In this document: positions 36,055 to 44,683 of the stretch, piece by piece
Layout: each line of letters opens with the position of its first letter
Numbering within the stretch: the stretch's first letter is position 1
DNA from: Gilliamella sp. ESL0441
GTDB taxonomy: Bacteria > Pseudomonadota > Gammaproteobacteria > Enterobacterales > Orbaceae
NCBI RefSeq assembly: GCF_019469185.1
Contig: NZ_CP048264.1
Coordinates: 1,612,001-1,676,000, forward strand
Direction of reading: 5' to 3'
Length of the DNA: 64,000 nucleotides
The notes under the pieces: generated by a model
What the model was told of the DNA's origin: nothing
The model's input: the letters and a program-made list of their open reading frames with translations, nothing else
Database searches by the model: none
Translations under genes and position numbers: made by a program

Positions 36055-38367
36055 ATGTTATATAATAACAAATCCACTCATCAGCACGCTGATCATCACT
36101 GCCATGATAGCTGCCAAAACATCACACATAATCATGCACATAATTCACTTCATGCCCGTAATATTAATAAAAACCATCAATCCAATCTGGGACGTGAAAA
36201 TCATGATCATATTCAAACGCAAACCAATGATCTTGATCCTCCACCCGATGAACCTGACCAGCAAAGCCCAACTGTCAAATTAACATGGAAAATTCAAGGC
36301 ATGGATTGTGCGCATTGCGCCCAAAAAATTGAAAATGGAATCAAAACGTTACCCGATATCAATCAAATAAAAATAACGTTTTCAACTGGAAAACTCATGG
36401 TATTTGTGCCCAACAAAAATAAAGAAATTATCAAACTCATTGAAGATAAAGTGGTTGAATTAGGTTATACCCCTATTTTTGAATCCTCACCACATCATCA
36501 TGAGCATTCACACAGTTTGGATAAAAAAGCACTACTGCCTTTAGTGACGCTAGGTATCTTAATTGTAATAAGTTATATCATCCTGTTAATCAATCATGAT
36601 ATAGGTAAATATGCCTTCATTGTTACGGCTATTATTGGCATCATTCCAATAGCCAAAGAAGCCATCACATTAACCCGTAGTGGCACTCCTTTTGCCATTG
36701 AAACGCTAATGAGTATTTCGGCTATTGGTGCGCTATTTATCGGTGCCGCAGAAGAAGCCACCATGGTGATTTTTTTGTTTATGATTGGCGAAATGCTTGA
36801 AGGGATTGCCAGCAATAAAGCTAAAAAAGGTATTTCCTCACTGGTTGAATTAATGCCAGAAGAAACCGTGATTGTTGTTGACGGAAATCGAAAAACGGTG
36901 GCAAGTCATAGTCTTAAACCAGACGATATTATCGAAATATCATCAGGCGGTCGATTACCGGCAGATGTGATCTTAATCAGTGAGCAAGCCAGCATTGATG
37001 AAAGCGCACTAACAGGGGAATCGATTCCAGTCAATTATTTATATGGTGATAAAATTTTAGCTGGCTCACTAGTGGTAGATAACACCATTCAATTAAAAGT
37101 TGTCTCAGAAACAGGACAAAACGCTGTTGACCGTATTTTACAACTTATTGAAGATGCTGAAGAACGCAAAGCACCGATAGAGCGATTTATTGATCGATTT
37201 AGTCGCTATTATACCCCTGCTATTGCCCTATTATCGCTATTAGTAATGGTTATTCCGCCTCTATTGATTCAGACTGATTGGTACACATGGATTTATCGTG
37301 GATTAACGTTACTACTAATAGGTTGTCCATGTGCGTTAGTGATTTCAACACCGGCTGTTATTACTTCTGCGTTATCGAGTGCGGCTAAATATGGTGTTTT
37401 AATTAAAGGCGGTGCAGCCCTAGAACATATAGGTTCAATCAAAATGATTGCTTTTGATAAAACCGGAACCCTGACCGAAGGCAAACCTCAAGTTACCGAT
37501 GTTATCAATCGTGATATCACAACCGAACACTTGTTAACTGTTGTTGCTGCGGTGGAAAGTGGATCACATCATCCGTTAGCCAAAGCTATCCTTGACTATG
37601 CTAAACAAAATAAGATTGTTTTTACTGAAGCCAATAATCGTAAAGCGATTGCTGGGGTCGGTATTCAAGGAGATATCAATCAAGAGACTTTTTACGTTGT
37701 AGCCCCGAATAGACTCGACACCCTATCAACCCAATTACCCCAAGAAGATGCACAGCTTATACAACAGCTTGAAACTGAAGGAAAAACGGTTGTCGTTGTA
37801 GTATCTCATCAAAAATTATTGGGTATCATTGCTTTGCAAGATGTACTTCGCCAAGATGCGGTCAGTGCACTCAATCAACTTCATCAATTAGGCTTAAAAA
37901 CCTTGATGCTAACAGGTGATAATGAACGAGCAGCCAAAGCTATTGCCCAACAACTCAATATTGATTACCGAGCGGAACTTTTACCGGCCGATAAATTAAA
38001 TGAAATTGAAAAAATAAGCACCACAACCGCTATTGCCATGGTTGGCGATGGTATTAATGACTCCCCTGCCATGAAAGCCGCTACTGTAGGTATTGCAATG
38101 GGTAGCGGAACAGATGTCGCACTCGAAACAGCCGATGCGGCTTTAACCAAAAATAGTTTATTGAGTTTACCAAAATTGATACGTTTAACACGCTTTGCTA
38201 ACCGTAATATCAAACAGAATATTACAATTGCTTTAGGCATTAAGTTGATATTTTTAATTACCAGCCTATTTGGTATTACAGGACTTTGGCTTGCTGTATT
38301 AGCAGATTCGGGGACAACAGCGATTGTCACAGCCAATGCTTTAAGATTGCTTAAACTTAAAAAATAA
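36055..38367 (+). CDS. zntA: ZntA-type P1B ATPase (Zn/Cd/Pb exporter) with His-rich N-terminus
   Basis: 770 residues. The first 52 residues hold 12 histidines (HADHHCHD, HNHAHN), and a second cluster (PHHHEHSH) follows the metal-binding domain, whose motif is GMDCAHC (82-88). The membrane CPC is at 424-426 and the phosphorylated aspartate is D468 in DKTGTLTE; GDGIND is the hinge motif. CPC plus DCxxC fits zinc/cadmium/lead efflux. The His-rich tail is longer than in E. coli ZntA (732) and probably buffers or senses zinc. No merR/zntR gene adjoins, and I found no convincing ZntR dyad. Confidence 0.93.
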   Translation: MLYNNKSTHQHADHHCHDSCQNITHNHAHNSLHARNINKNHQSNLGRENHDHIQTQTNDLDPPPDEPDQQSPTVKLTWKIQGMDCAHCAQKIENGIKTLPDINQIKITFSTGKLMVFVPNKNKEIIKLIEDKVVELGYTPIFESSPHHHEHSHSLDKKALLPLVTLGILIVISYIILLINHDIGKYAFIVTAIIGIIPIAKEAITLTRSGTPFAIETLMSISAIGALFIGAAEEATMVIFLFMIGEMLEGIASNKAKKGISSLVELMPEETVIVVDGNRKTVASHSLKPDDIIEISSGGRLPADVILISEQASIDESALTGESIPVNYLYGDKILAGSLVVDNTIQLKVVSETGQNAVDRILQLIEDAEERKAPIERFIDRFSRYYTPAIALLSLLVMVIPPLLIQTDWYTWIYRGLTLLLIGCPCALVISTPAVITSALSSAAKYGVLIKGGAALEHIGSIKMIAFDKTGTLTEGKPQVTDVINRDITTEHLLTVVAAVESGSHHPLAKAILDYAKQNKIVFTEANNRKAIAGVGIQGDINQETFYVVAPNRLDTLSTQLPQEDAQLIQQLETEGKTVVVVVSHQKLLGIIALQDVLRQDAVSALNQLHQLGLKTLMLTGDNERAAKAIAQQLNIDYRAELLPADKLNEIEKISTTTAIAMVGDGINDSPAMKAATVGIAMGSGTDVALETADAALTKNSLLSLPKLIRLTRFANRNIKQNITIALGIKLIFLITSLFGITGLWLAVLADSGTTAIVTANALRLLKLKK

Positions 38368-38455
38368 GGATCATAAATGACAAGTTGCAGAAACGCCATT
38401 GTCAAAAAATGAGTTTTAGACGTTTTGAAAACCATATGGCATCTATCTACGCCCA

Positions 38456-38488
38456 CCAAGCAGGGATTTTTAAAAATTGCCTGCTTGG
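38456..38488. terminator. Hairpin between zntA and the CRISPR array
   Basis: CCAAGCAGG and CCTGCTTGG form a perfect 9-bp stem; the loop (GATTTTTAAAAATTG) can pair further on itself. No T tract follows. It lies 88 bp after zntA and 56 bp from the array end, so it may insulate the convergent transcripts. Confidence 0.45.
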
Positions 38489-38543
38489 CGCTATTATGAA
38501 TAAAAGAAAACTTACCTATTATCCATTTTTGTTCGCATGCGAA

Positions 38544-39304
38544 CAGTTTATCCCTATGTATATAGGGAACTCTGAGTATATGCTGGATTGCTGGGGTAAA
38601 AAAACGGTTTATCCCTATGTATATAGGGAACTCTGTTGTAGCTCTGTTAACCCCTGCTCAATCCCCGGTTTATCCCTATGTATATAGGGAACTCCTGCGC
38701 CGATCTTGCTTTTCAGCAATCCAAGGCGGTTTATCCCTATGTATATAGGGAACTCCAAAGTTAGATTTACTTTTGTTTTTATTTCGACGGTTTATCCCTA
38801 TGTATATAGGGAACTCGCATTAAGACGGTCTAGCTCAATGGCTTTTAACGGTTTATCCCTATGTATATAGGGAACTCTGAGCCATTAATTGACTGATTAT
38901 CTACACCAGCGGTTTATCCCTATGTATATAGGGAACTCTTGTATTCAATATCATCGCATTCACTTAAAAGCGGTTTATCCCTATGTATATAGGGAACTCT
39001 GTTAGATAATAAACACCATCTGGAATATCCGCGGTTTATCCCTATGTATATAGGGAACTCACGCTCAGTTTCTGGAGACTAGAAAATTTCAACGGTTTAT
39101 CCCTATGTATATAGGGAACTCACGCTGCGCATTAAGACGGTCTAATTCAATAGCGGTTTATCCCTATGTATATAGGGAACTCTAATTTAAAAAATAGCTC
39201 GGGCTCGTTTTTTACGGTTTATCCCTATGTATATAGGGAACTCGGGTGTACATTTCGTCTTGTTTTAATCTAAAACGGTTTATCCCTATGTATATAGGGA
39301 ACTC
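38544..39304 (-). CRISPR. Type I-E CRISPR array, 13 repeats and 12 spacers, no cas genes in the window
   Basis: Thirteen 29-bp repeats start at 38544 and then every 61 bp to 39276, with twelve 32-bp spacers. Read on the minus strand the repeat starts GAGTTCCC, has a CCCTAT/ATAGGG hairpin and ends ATAAACCG, the type I-E crRNA 5' handle. The array is therefore transcribed on the minus strand, with the leader above 39304. The repeat at 38544 has one mismatch (ATAAACTG), as expected at the old, leader-distal end. All other repeats are identical. A TATAAT on the minus strand lies 5 bp before the first repeat (39309-39314). Its relevance is doubtful because I-E leaders usually start further away. 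Confidence 0.97.
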
Positions 39305-39687
39305 CCTAATTATAACCTATTGTTTATTAATTAAAATAGCAAAGTGTAAAATTCTACCAACTTTTTTGTTGTTTTTTTACTCAGTTGGCTTTTAGATATT
39401 TTAAACACATTAACTTATATTAATCAGTTAGTTAATTGAATTTAGCTAGGAGTTTAATGCGCCTATTCTTCTTGTAATTTATTTGTGCACCGACCAATTT
39501 CTAATTACAAGCTCATTTCTCGGTTTTGGGAATGGATTTTGATGAATTGCTGTGAAATATTTTTCCTTTTTGTACTTTGTCACATTCTACTTGTTATTAA
39601 CAGGGTAAAGCCATTAACTCACTTGGTAGCATTTTTATCCAAAAGTGGAAAGTTGATAAACATGATATTTATTGAACTTTATAAGCA
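39305..39687. other. CRISPR leader side and intergenic region up to the variant repeat
   Basis: About 380 bp of AT-rich DNA between the array and birA. On the minus strand the part nearest 39304 should be the leader with promoter and adaptation signals, but I cannot point to an IHF or Cas1-Cas2 site by eye. No cas gene or other gene is supported here. Confidence 0.55.
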
Positions 39688-39716
39688 TTTATTATCCCTG
39701 TGTATACAGGGAACAC
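39688..39716. repeat. Solitary variant of the CRISPR repeat next to birA
   Basis: A 29-bp segment aligns to the array repeat with a match through ATCCCT, TGTATA and AGGGAAC. It differs at the outer four bases, at position 28, and at two stem positions (13 A to G, 20 T to C) that pair with each other. The hairpin becomes CCCTGT/ACAGGG, so pairing is conserved. It sits 384 bp on the leader side of the array and 4 bp after the birA stop. It may be a relic of another I-E array, and it could also serve as the birA terminator stem. Confidence 0.7.
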
Positions 39717-39720
39717 TTTG

Positions 39721-40674
39721 TTACTCATCACTTCGTAAAGAGATTTCGCCACCAATATATGCTTCGATTTTGCCATCTTGTTCAAGCAGTAAAGCACCCT
39801 GATCATTTATACCTTTTGCAATACCTCGAATAACATCATCACCAATAAGTAATTTAACAGGACGATGAATAAAATTATCGAGATGATTCCAATCATCAAT
39901 AAAAAATGCTAATCCGTTTTTTTCAAATTTTTCGAGATTTTCCCGTAATGTTTTTGCAATTTTGGCAACTAATAAATTACGATTGATATTCCCTAAATTA
40001 GCCCATTTTTGATTGACAATATTCGTGTCAGGATTGGTCATGTTCAAATTAACCCCGATACCAATCACAACATGGGCACAATCCCCTGTTTTACCTGCTA
40101 ATTCGACCAAGATACCTGCTAATTTTTGGTCATTAAGATAGAGATCATTAGGCCATTTTACTTTGATATCTTGACCCGATAATTCTCGTAAAGTCTGCGT
40201 AACAACAATACCGACAACTAAACTTAATCCCATTGCTGCTGCAATGCCTTGCTCTAAGCGCCAATACATTGAAAAATAGAGATTGGTACCAAAAGGTGAA
40301 AACCATTGTCGCCCTCGTCTTCCTCGTGCTTTTGACTGAAACTCGGCTATACAGCAATCTCCCGATTTTAAATCGGGTATTTTATCCAGTATATATTGGT
40401 TAGTTGAGTCGATAATCGGTAAAATTTCAACGCGACTATCAGCTTGGTAATACTGATCTATCTTGGATTTATTAAATAAGTCCATCGGTATTTTTAAACT
40501 ATAGCCTTTACCTTGTATGGAGGATAATTCAATTCCCCATTCACGGAGCACTTTAATATATTTGTTTATTCCGGCACGCGTAATACCAAAATCTGATGCT
40601 AGCTCTTCGCCGGAATGAAAATTTCCGTCGGCTAGAATTTCAATTAATTTAAGGGGATTCTGGTAACTGCGCAT
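39721..40674 (-). CDS. birA: BirA, biotin-protein ligase and biotin-operon repressor
   Basis: 317 residues (E. coli 321), the bifunctional form. An N-terminal winged helix (about 1-60, SGEELASDFGITRAGINKYIK) binds DNA. The ligase core has GRRGRQW (118-124), which closes over biotinyl-5'-AMP, then KWPNDLYL and GIGVNLN. It joins biotin to the carrier protein of acetyl-CoA carboxylase and represses bio genes. GGAG precedes the ATG, which lies inside the 3' end of ycaD (26-bp overlap). Confidence 0.96.
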   Translation of the reverse strand: MRSYQNPLKLIEILADGNFHSGEELASDFGITRAGINKYIKVLREWGIELSSIQGKGYSLKIPMDLFNKSKIDQYYQADSRVEILPIIDSTNQYILDKIPDLKSGDCCIAEFQSKARGRRGRQWFSPFGTNLYFSMYWRLEQGIAAAMGLSLVVGIVVTQTLRELSGQDIKVKWPNDLYLNDQKLAGILVELAGKTGDCAHVVIGIGVNLNMTNPDTNIVNQKWANLGNINRNLLVAKIAKTLRENLEKFEKNGLAFFIDDWNHLDNFIHRPVKLLIGDDVIRGIAKGINDQGALLLEQDGKIEAYIGGEISLRSDE

Positions 40675-41791
40675 TTGCTCCTCGCTTGTAGAATAATAAA
40701 ATAATGAAATAAAGTGAAATTATAGCAAAACTGATGAATAAATAAGAGTTATTGGTTATATCCATTATATAAGCAATTATTGCTGGTGCAATAAGACTTC
40801 CTAAAGTATTGGTTAATAACATTGCTTGATTCATTGATACAATATCTTGTTTTCGTACACAAGAACAAGCCCATGCCATGGATATTGGATAAATAGTGTA
40901 GATCGTTGTGCCTAATAAAATAATGGCAAAGACATCAAACAAGTTAAATATCAATAATAAACATGCAACTAACATGACCAAAGATTCAATCAGTAACACC
41001 ACTCGACGACCATATTTATCTGCACACCAATTGGCAGGAAGTTGCGCAATAACACCAGATAAAATGAGTAGAATCATCCAATTAGCGACTTGGCTATCAT
41101 TATAACCTAAATGTGAATAGTAGACAGGTAATAATGAATATAAAGAACCAATTAACATACCGGCAATCATACAACCGATAAGCCCTATCCGAGAAGGCTT
41201 ATGTAAAATCATTGGAACAATATTTAAACCGCTTTTCTTTCTTTTAGGTAATTTATAATGAGTAAGTAAAATAAATAAAATAGCTAACGCCATTAATAGT
41301 GTAATAACCAGTCCAAAATAGAGTACTTCTTGCGGAAAATATCTTAACAGCGCTTGCCCTAACACCGTACCAATATAATAAGTAGTTAAATAAACCGCTA
41401 GCATTTTTCCTCGTGTACGAACTGTTCCGGTAACCAGTATACAACTTTCAATCACAACCCATGTCACCGCACAAGCCATACCAATCATAAAACGCCATAT
41501 TGCCCAACTATAAAAATCCATTGAAAAACTTAATCCAATGGTGGCAATGGCGAAGAGAATACAACTATAGGTATAAGTATATCTAGCATTAAAATGACTA
41601 ATTAACCAATTAGCCATGATTGTACCAAGCAAGTTACCAGCAAAATAACTTGACCCTACCAGACCAATTTGTCCTAAAGAAAACTGGTCTTTTTCTAACC
41701 ACAGTGGTACTTGGGTATTTAATGCTGATAAAGCGATTGTTACAAAGAGTAAACTTGTTAATAAAATCGGAAATGAATAAGAGTGTTTCAT
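40649..41791 (-). CDS. ycaD: YcaD-type MFS transporter
   Basis: 380 residues (E. coli YcaD 382), twelve TM helices. ALNTQVPLWL, GLVGSSYFAGNLLGT, TWVVIESCILVTGTVRTRGK and YPISMAWACS align with YcaD. The substrate is unknown. It lies between murB (11 bp) and birA (26-bp overlap). In E. coli murB and birA are direct neighbours and ycaD is elsewhere, so ycaD is an insertion into a conserved pair. Confidence 0.85.
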   Translation of the reverse strand: MKHSYSFPILLTSLLFVTIALSALNTQVPLWLEKDQFSLGQIGLVGSSYFAGNLLGTIMANWLISHFNARYTYTYSCILFAIATIGLSFSMDFYSWAIWRFMIGMACAVTWVVIESCILVTGTVRTRGKMLAVYLTTYYIGTVLGQALLRYFPQEVLYFGLVITLLMALAILFILLTHYKLPKRKKSGLNIVPMILHKPSRIGLIGCMIAGMLIGSLYSLLPVYYSHLGYNDSQVANWMILLILSGVIAQLPANWCADKYGRRVVLLIESLVMLVACLLLIFNLFDVFAIILLGTTIYTIYPISMAWACSCVRKQDIVSMNQAMLLTNTLGSLIAPAIIAYIMDITNNSYLFISFAIISLYFIILLFYKRGANAQLPESP

Positions 41792-41802
41792 AGTTCAAAT
41801 GA

Positions 41803-42810
41803 TTATAAAAAATTGTCTACATCAATTTCGCCTGTTGCACCGATAAAGCGAATTTCAGGGGAAAGATGTATCGAAAATTTGTTTAAAACGGCATTTTTAA
41901 CATGACGAGCTAAATTAACCACATCTTGTGCCGTTGCCTTATTGATATTAACTAAAACTAATGCTTGTTGTTGATGAACAGCAGCACCACCAATCTGATA
42001 GCCTTTTAAACCACACTGATCGATTAACCAACCAGCAGCTAATTTAACTTGATTATTGGATTGTGGGTATATAGGCATTGCCGGGTAGATTTCAAGTAGT
42101 TTGTCAGCAATAACTTTTTCCACCACTGGATTTTTAAAAAAACTACCGCCATTTCCAAGTACGTTAGGATCGGGTAATTTACTGCGACGAATTTCACATA
42201 CTTTATCAAAAATCATTTTAGGCGTGACAGTTTTAGCATCAAAGTTTTTTAATTCACCATAAGTGAGTACTGGCTGCCATTGTTTAGATAATTTTATACC
42301 GACATAAATTACCGCATAACCCTGCGAATAGTGTTGTTTAAAAATGCTTTCACGGTATCCGTATTGCCCGTCAGTCACCGTAATAATATTACCGGTTGTA
42401 AGTTCTAGCAATTCTACATAATCAGCAACTTTCTGAAATTCAACACCATAAGCACCGATATTTTGAATTGGTGCAGATCCGATACAGCCCGGGATAAGCG
42501 CTAAATTTTCTAGACCGGCAATATTTTGTGTGATCGTTTTTGAAACAATCTCATGCCAGTTTTCTCCAGCGCCTATTCTTAACAACCATTCGTTCTCCGT
42601 TTCGGTTATGGTAATACCTTTAATGCGATTAACGATAATCGTCCCTTCAAAATCACAAGTAAAAAGTGTATTACTTCCTTCACCTATAATCATAATCGGT
42701 TGATTGGCATTATCTTGCCAAACATTTTGTAGTTCCTTAACGCTTGATACCGTTACGACCTGTTTTGCAAAAACGTCAAGACCAAAAGTATTGGGGATTT
42801 TTTGATTCAT
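41803..42810 (-). CDS. murB: MurB, UDP-N-acetylenolpyruvoylglucosamine reductase
   Basis: 335 residues (E. coli 342), the type I enzyme. It reduces UDP-GlcNAc-enolpyruvate to UDP-MurNAc with NADPH and FAD in peptidoglycan synthesis. FAD-binding motif IGEGSNTLF, IPGCIGSAPIQNIGAYG, the active-site Y-R pair in YGYRESIFK, the proton-donor serine in GNGGSFFKNP and a C-terminal SPEIRFIG glutamate are all visible. It starts the murB-ycaD-birA run. Confidence 0.97.
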   Translation of the reverse strand: MNQKIPNTFGLDVFAKQVVTVSSVKELQNVWQDNANQPIMIIGEGSNTLFTCDFEGTIIVNRIKGITITETENEWLLRIGAGENWHEIVSKTITQNIAGLENLALIPGCIGSAPIQNIGAYGVEFQKVADYVELLELTTGNIITVTDGQYGYRESIFKQHYSQGYAVIYVGIKLSKQWQPVLTYGELKNFDAKTVTPKMIFDKVCEIRRSKLPDPNVLGNGGSFFKNPVVEKVIADKLLEIYPAMPIYPQSNNQVKLAAGWLIDQCGLKGYQIGGAAVHQQQALVLVNINKATAQDVVNLARHVKNAVLNKFSIHLSPEIRFIGATGEIDVDNFL

Positions 42811-43412
42811 TATTAACTACCTTTATTTTTATAAATAATTTAATCCTAAATGATACAAACGTAATAACTATTAATTAAATTGAAATTTGTTTAGCTTCAA
42901 TACCTAATGTCAGTTTTTTGAAGTTTTTACATAACTTAGTTACTTAAACAGAACATGCTAAATGAAGTGAATTATTTAATATCTTGTTAAGCAAATGGAA
43001 TATAAAAAAGCTCATCTTAACACAACACAAATTAGATTTAATTCATCATAATTAAATTTATCATTTAATTTCTTCAACAGTAATTTTCTGCAAATAGCTT
43101 AACAATACATTATTTATAAGCGCTATTAACCAATAATGTCATAATATTTTTTCAAAATCCGTTAATATTAATCAAATAATCAGCTAAAACGATGCTTAAA
43201 TCTTTTCTGTTTTTTTTTATCATGTATTATAACTAACCTGAAAACCTTTTATTATAAAAGGCACAAAAAATAGTTTTAATAGTTTAAAAAGTACTATTGT
43301 TACACAATTGGCTTTAATTGCGTAAATAAATGTGTGCTAGATCACAATATTAGCAATGGTTATTCAATAACATAATTGCAAACTTAGTGATATTTGAGAT
43401 TTAGAGGAAATT
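42811..43412. other. Long AT-rich divergent region murB / deoB
   Basis: About 600 bp with no supported gene. It contains a CRP-like site (43331-43346). A compact dyad, CCTTTTAT and ATAAAAGG around one base, at 43255-43271 is a candidate for a CytR- or DeoR-like regulator, though the assignment is speculative. The rest is low-complexity AT sequence. Confidence 0.55.
43331..43346. promoter_or_regulatory. CRP-like site upstream of deoB
   Basis: TGTGTGCTAGATCACA matches TGTGA-N6-TCACA with one change, and the flanks (AAA...AT) are favourable. It lies 67 bp before the deoB ATG, a position suited to activation. E. coli deo and nup genes are also CRP-controlled with CytR, so catabolite control of this block is likely. 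Confidence 0.7.
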
Positions 43413-44642
43413 ATGAAAAGAGTTTTTATTATGATCCTCGATTCCTTTGGAATTGGTGGAGCCGAAGATGCGAAAAAATATGGAGATGAAGGATCGAATA
43501 CATTAGGTCATATTGCCGAAGCCTGTGCATTAGGTCAAGCCGATAAAGGACGCCAAGGTCCATTAAAATTACCTAATTTAGCTAAGCTAGGCTTAATCGA
43601 AGCAGCCTACGAATCGGCGGGTTATTACCCTAAAGGAATGCGCACAGAAGGTGAAATAATCGGTTCTTATGGCTATGCTAGTGAAATTTCTTCGGGTAAA
43701 GATACGCCATCAGGTCATTGGGAAATAGCTGGTGTTCCTGTACTTTTTGATTGGGGGTATTTTTCCAACACCACCAATAGTTTTCCTCAAGAATTATTAG
43801 ATAAAATTGTAAAGCGCGCCAACCTATCTGGTTATTTAGGTAACTGCCATTCATCAGGAACCATAATTCTTGATGAGCTAGGTGAAGAACATATGACAAG
43901 TGGCAAACCAATATTTTATACTTCAGCAGACTCAGTTTTTCAGATAGCGTGTCATGAAGAAACGTTCGGTTTAGAGAGATTATATGAAATCTGCGAAATC
44001 GCGCGTGATGAACTCAATAAAGGTAATTATAACATTGGGCGTGTGATTGCCAGACCATTTATCGGTAAAAAAGCGGGTGAATTTGTCCGTACCGGTAACC
44101 GCCACGATTTAGCCGTTGAACCACCGGCTCCAACCATGATAAAAAAACTGGTTGATGAAAAACAAGGCACTGTCGTGTCAATCGGTAAAATTGCTGATAT
44201 TTATGCACATGTTGGTATTACTAAGAAAGTTAAAGCAACCGGCATCGAAGCCCTTTTCAATGCATCAATTGAAGAGATAAAACAAGCCAAAGATAATACA
44301 ATTGTGTTTACTAACTTTGTCGATTTTGACTCGTCTTACGGTCATCGACGTGATGTTGCCGGTTACGCTGCTGCGTTAGAATATTTTGATTCTCGCTTAC
44401 CCGAAATGTTAGATCTTATCGAACCGGGTGATCTACTGATTATCAGTGCTGATCATGGATGCGATCCAACTTGGGCTGGCACAGATCATACCCGTGAACA
44501 TATTCCAGTCATCGTTTACGGTGATAGTGTTCCCGTTGGTTCCCTAGGGCACCGTAAAACCTTTGCTGATATCGGTCAAAGCGTTGCCGATTATTTTGAT
44601 TTATCACCAATGGAATATGGGCAATCTTTTATCAAAAAATAG
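43413..44642 (+). CDS. deoB: DeoB, phosphopentomutase
   Basis: 409 residues (E. coli 407), alkaline-phosphatase superfamily. It interconverts ribose or deoxyribose 1-phosphate and 5-phosphate. Metal and catalytic motifs are [14 protein letters not shown] at the start, [11 protein letters not shown] with the phosphothreonine site, and [19 protein letters not shown] near the C-terminus. GAGGAAATT precedes the ATG. It leads a two-gene unit with deoD that ends in a strong terminator. Confidence 0.97.
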   Translation: MKRVFIMILDSFGIGGAEDAKKYGDEGSNTLGHIAEACALGQADKGRQGPLKLPNLAKLGLIEAAYESAGYYPKGMRTEGEIIGSYGYASEISSGKDTPSGHWEIAGVPVLFDWGYFSNTTNSFPQELLDKIVKRANLSGYLGNCHSSGTIILDELGEEHMTSGKPIFYTSADSVFQIACHEETFGLERLYEICEIARDELNKGNYNIGRVIARPFIGKKAGEFVRTGNRHDLAVEPPAPTMIKKLVDEKQGTVVSIGKIADIYAHVGITKKVKATGIEALFNASIEEIKQAKDNTIVFTNFVDFDSSYGHRRDVAGYAAALEYFDSRLPEMLDLIEPGDLLIISADHGCDPTWAGTDHTREHIPVIVYGDSVPVGSLGHRKTFADIGQSVADYFDLSPMEYGQSFIKK

Positions 44643-44683
44643 GTAACAGAAATTTATTTTTCAAAAACTTTCAGGAGAAATTA

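Noticed and set aside
36008..36283. 91-residue frame overlapping the start of zntA
   Set aside because: It is another frame of the zntA 5' end; the zntA frame encodes the His-rich and DCAHC segments.
38385..38687. 100-residue open frame running into the CRISPR array
   Set aside because: It reads through two CRISPR repeats, so its C-terminal sequence (YPYVYREL) is the translated repeat and not a protein.
38573..38726. Shared 10-nt word between spacer 1 and the reverse complement of spacer 3
   Set aside because: TGGATTGCTG is too short to be meaningful among twelve 32-nt spacers; no extended alignment or common frame was seen.
39309..39314. TATAAT on the minus strand just before the first CRISPR repeat as leader promoter
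   Set aside because: It would start transcription inside the first repeat and no -35 is visible at the right distance; the real leader promoter is probably further out.
39485..39802. 105-residue hydrophobic open frame on the plus strand near the CRISPR leader
   Set aside because: It runs through the variant repeat and into birA on the opposite strand; no Shine-Dalgarno, no conserved motif, and the composition is that of random AT-rich DNA.
42811..43412. Possible small RNA or hidden gene in the murB-deoB region
   Set aside because: No ORF of sensible composition, and no hairpin with T tract that would end a small RNA; only the CRP-like site and a short dyad stand out.
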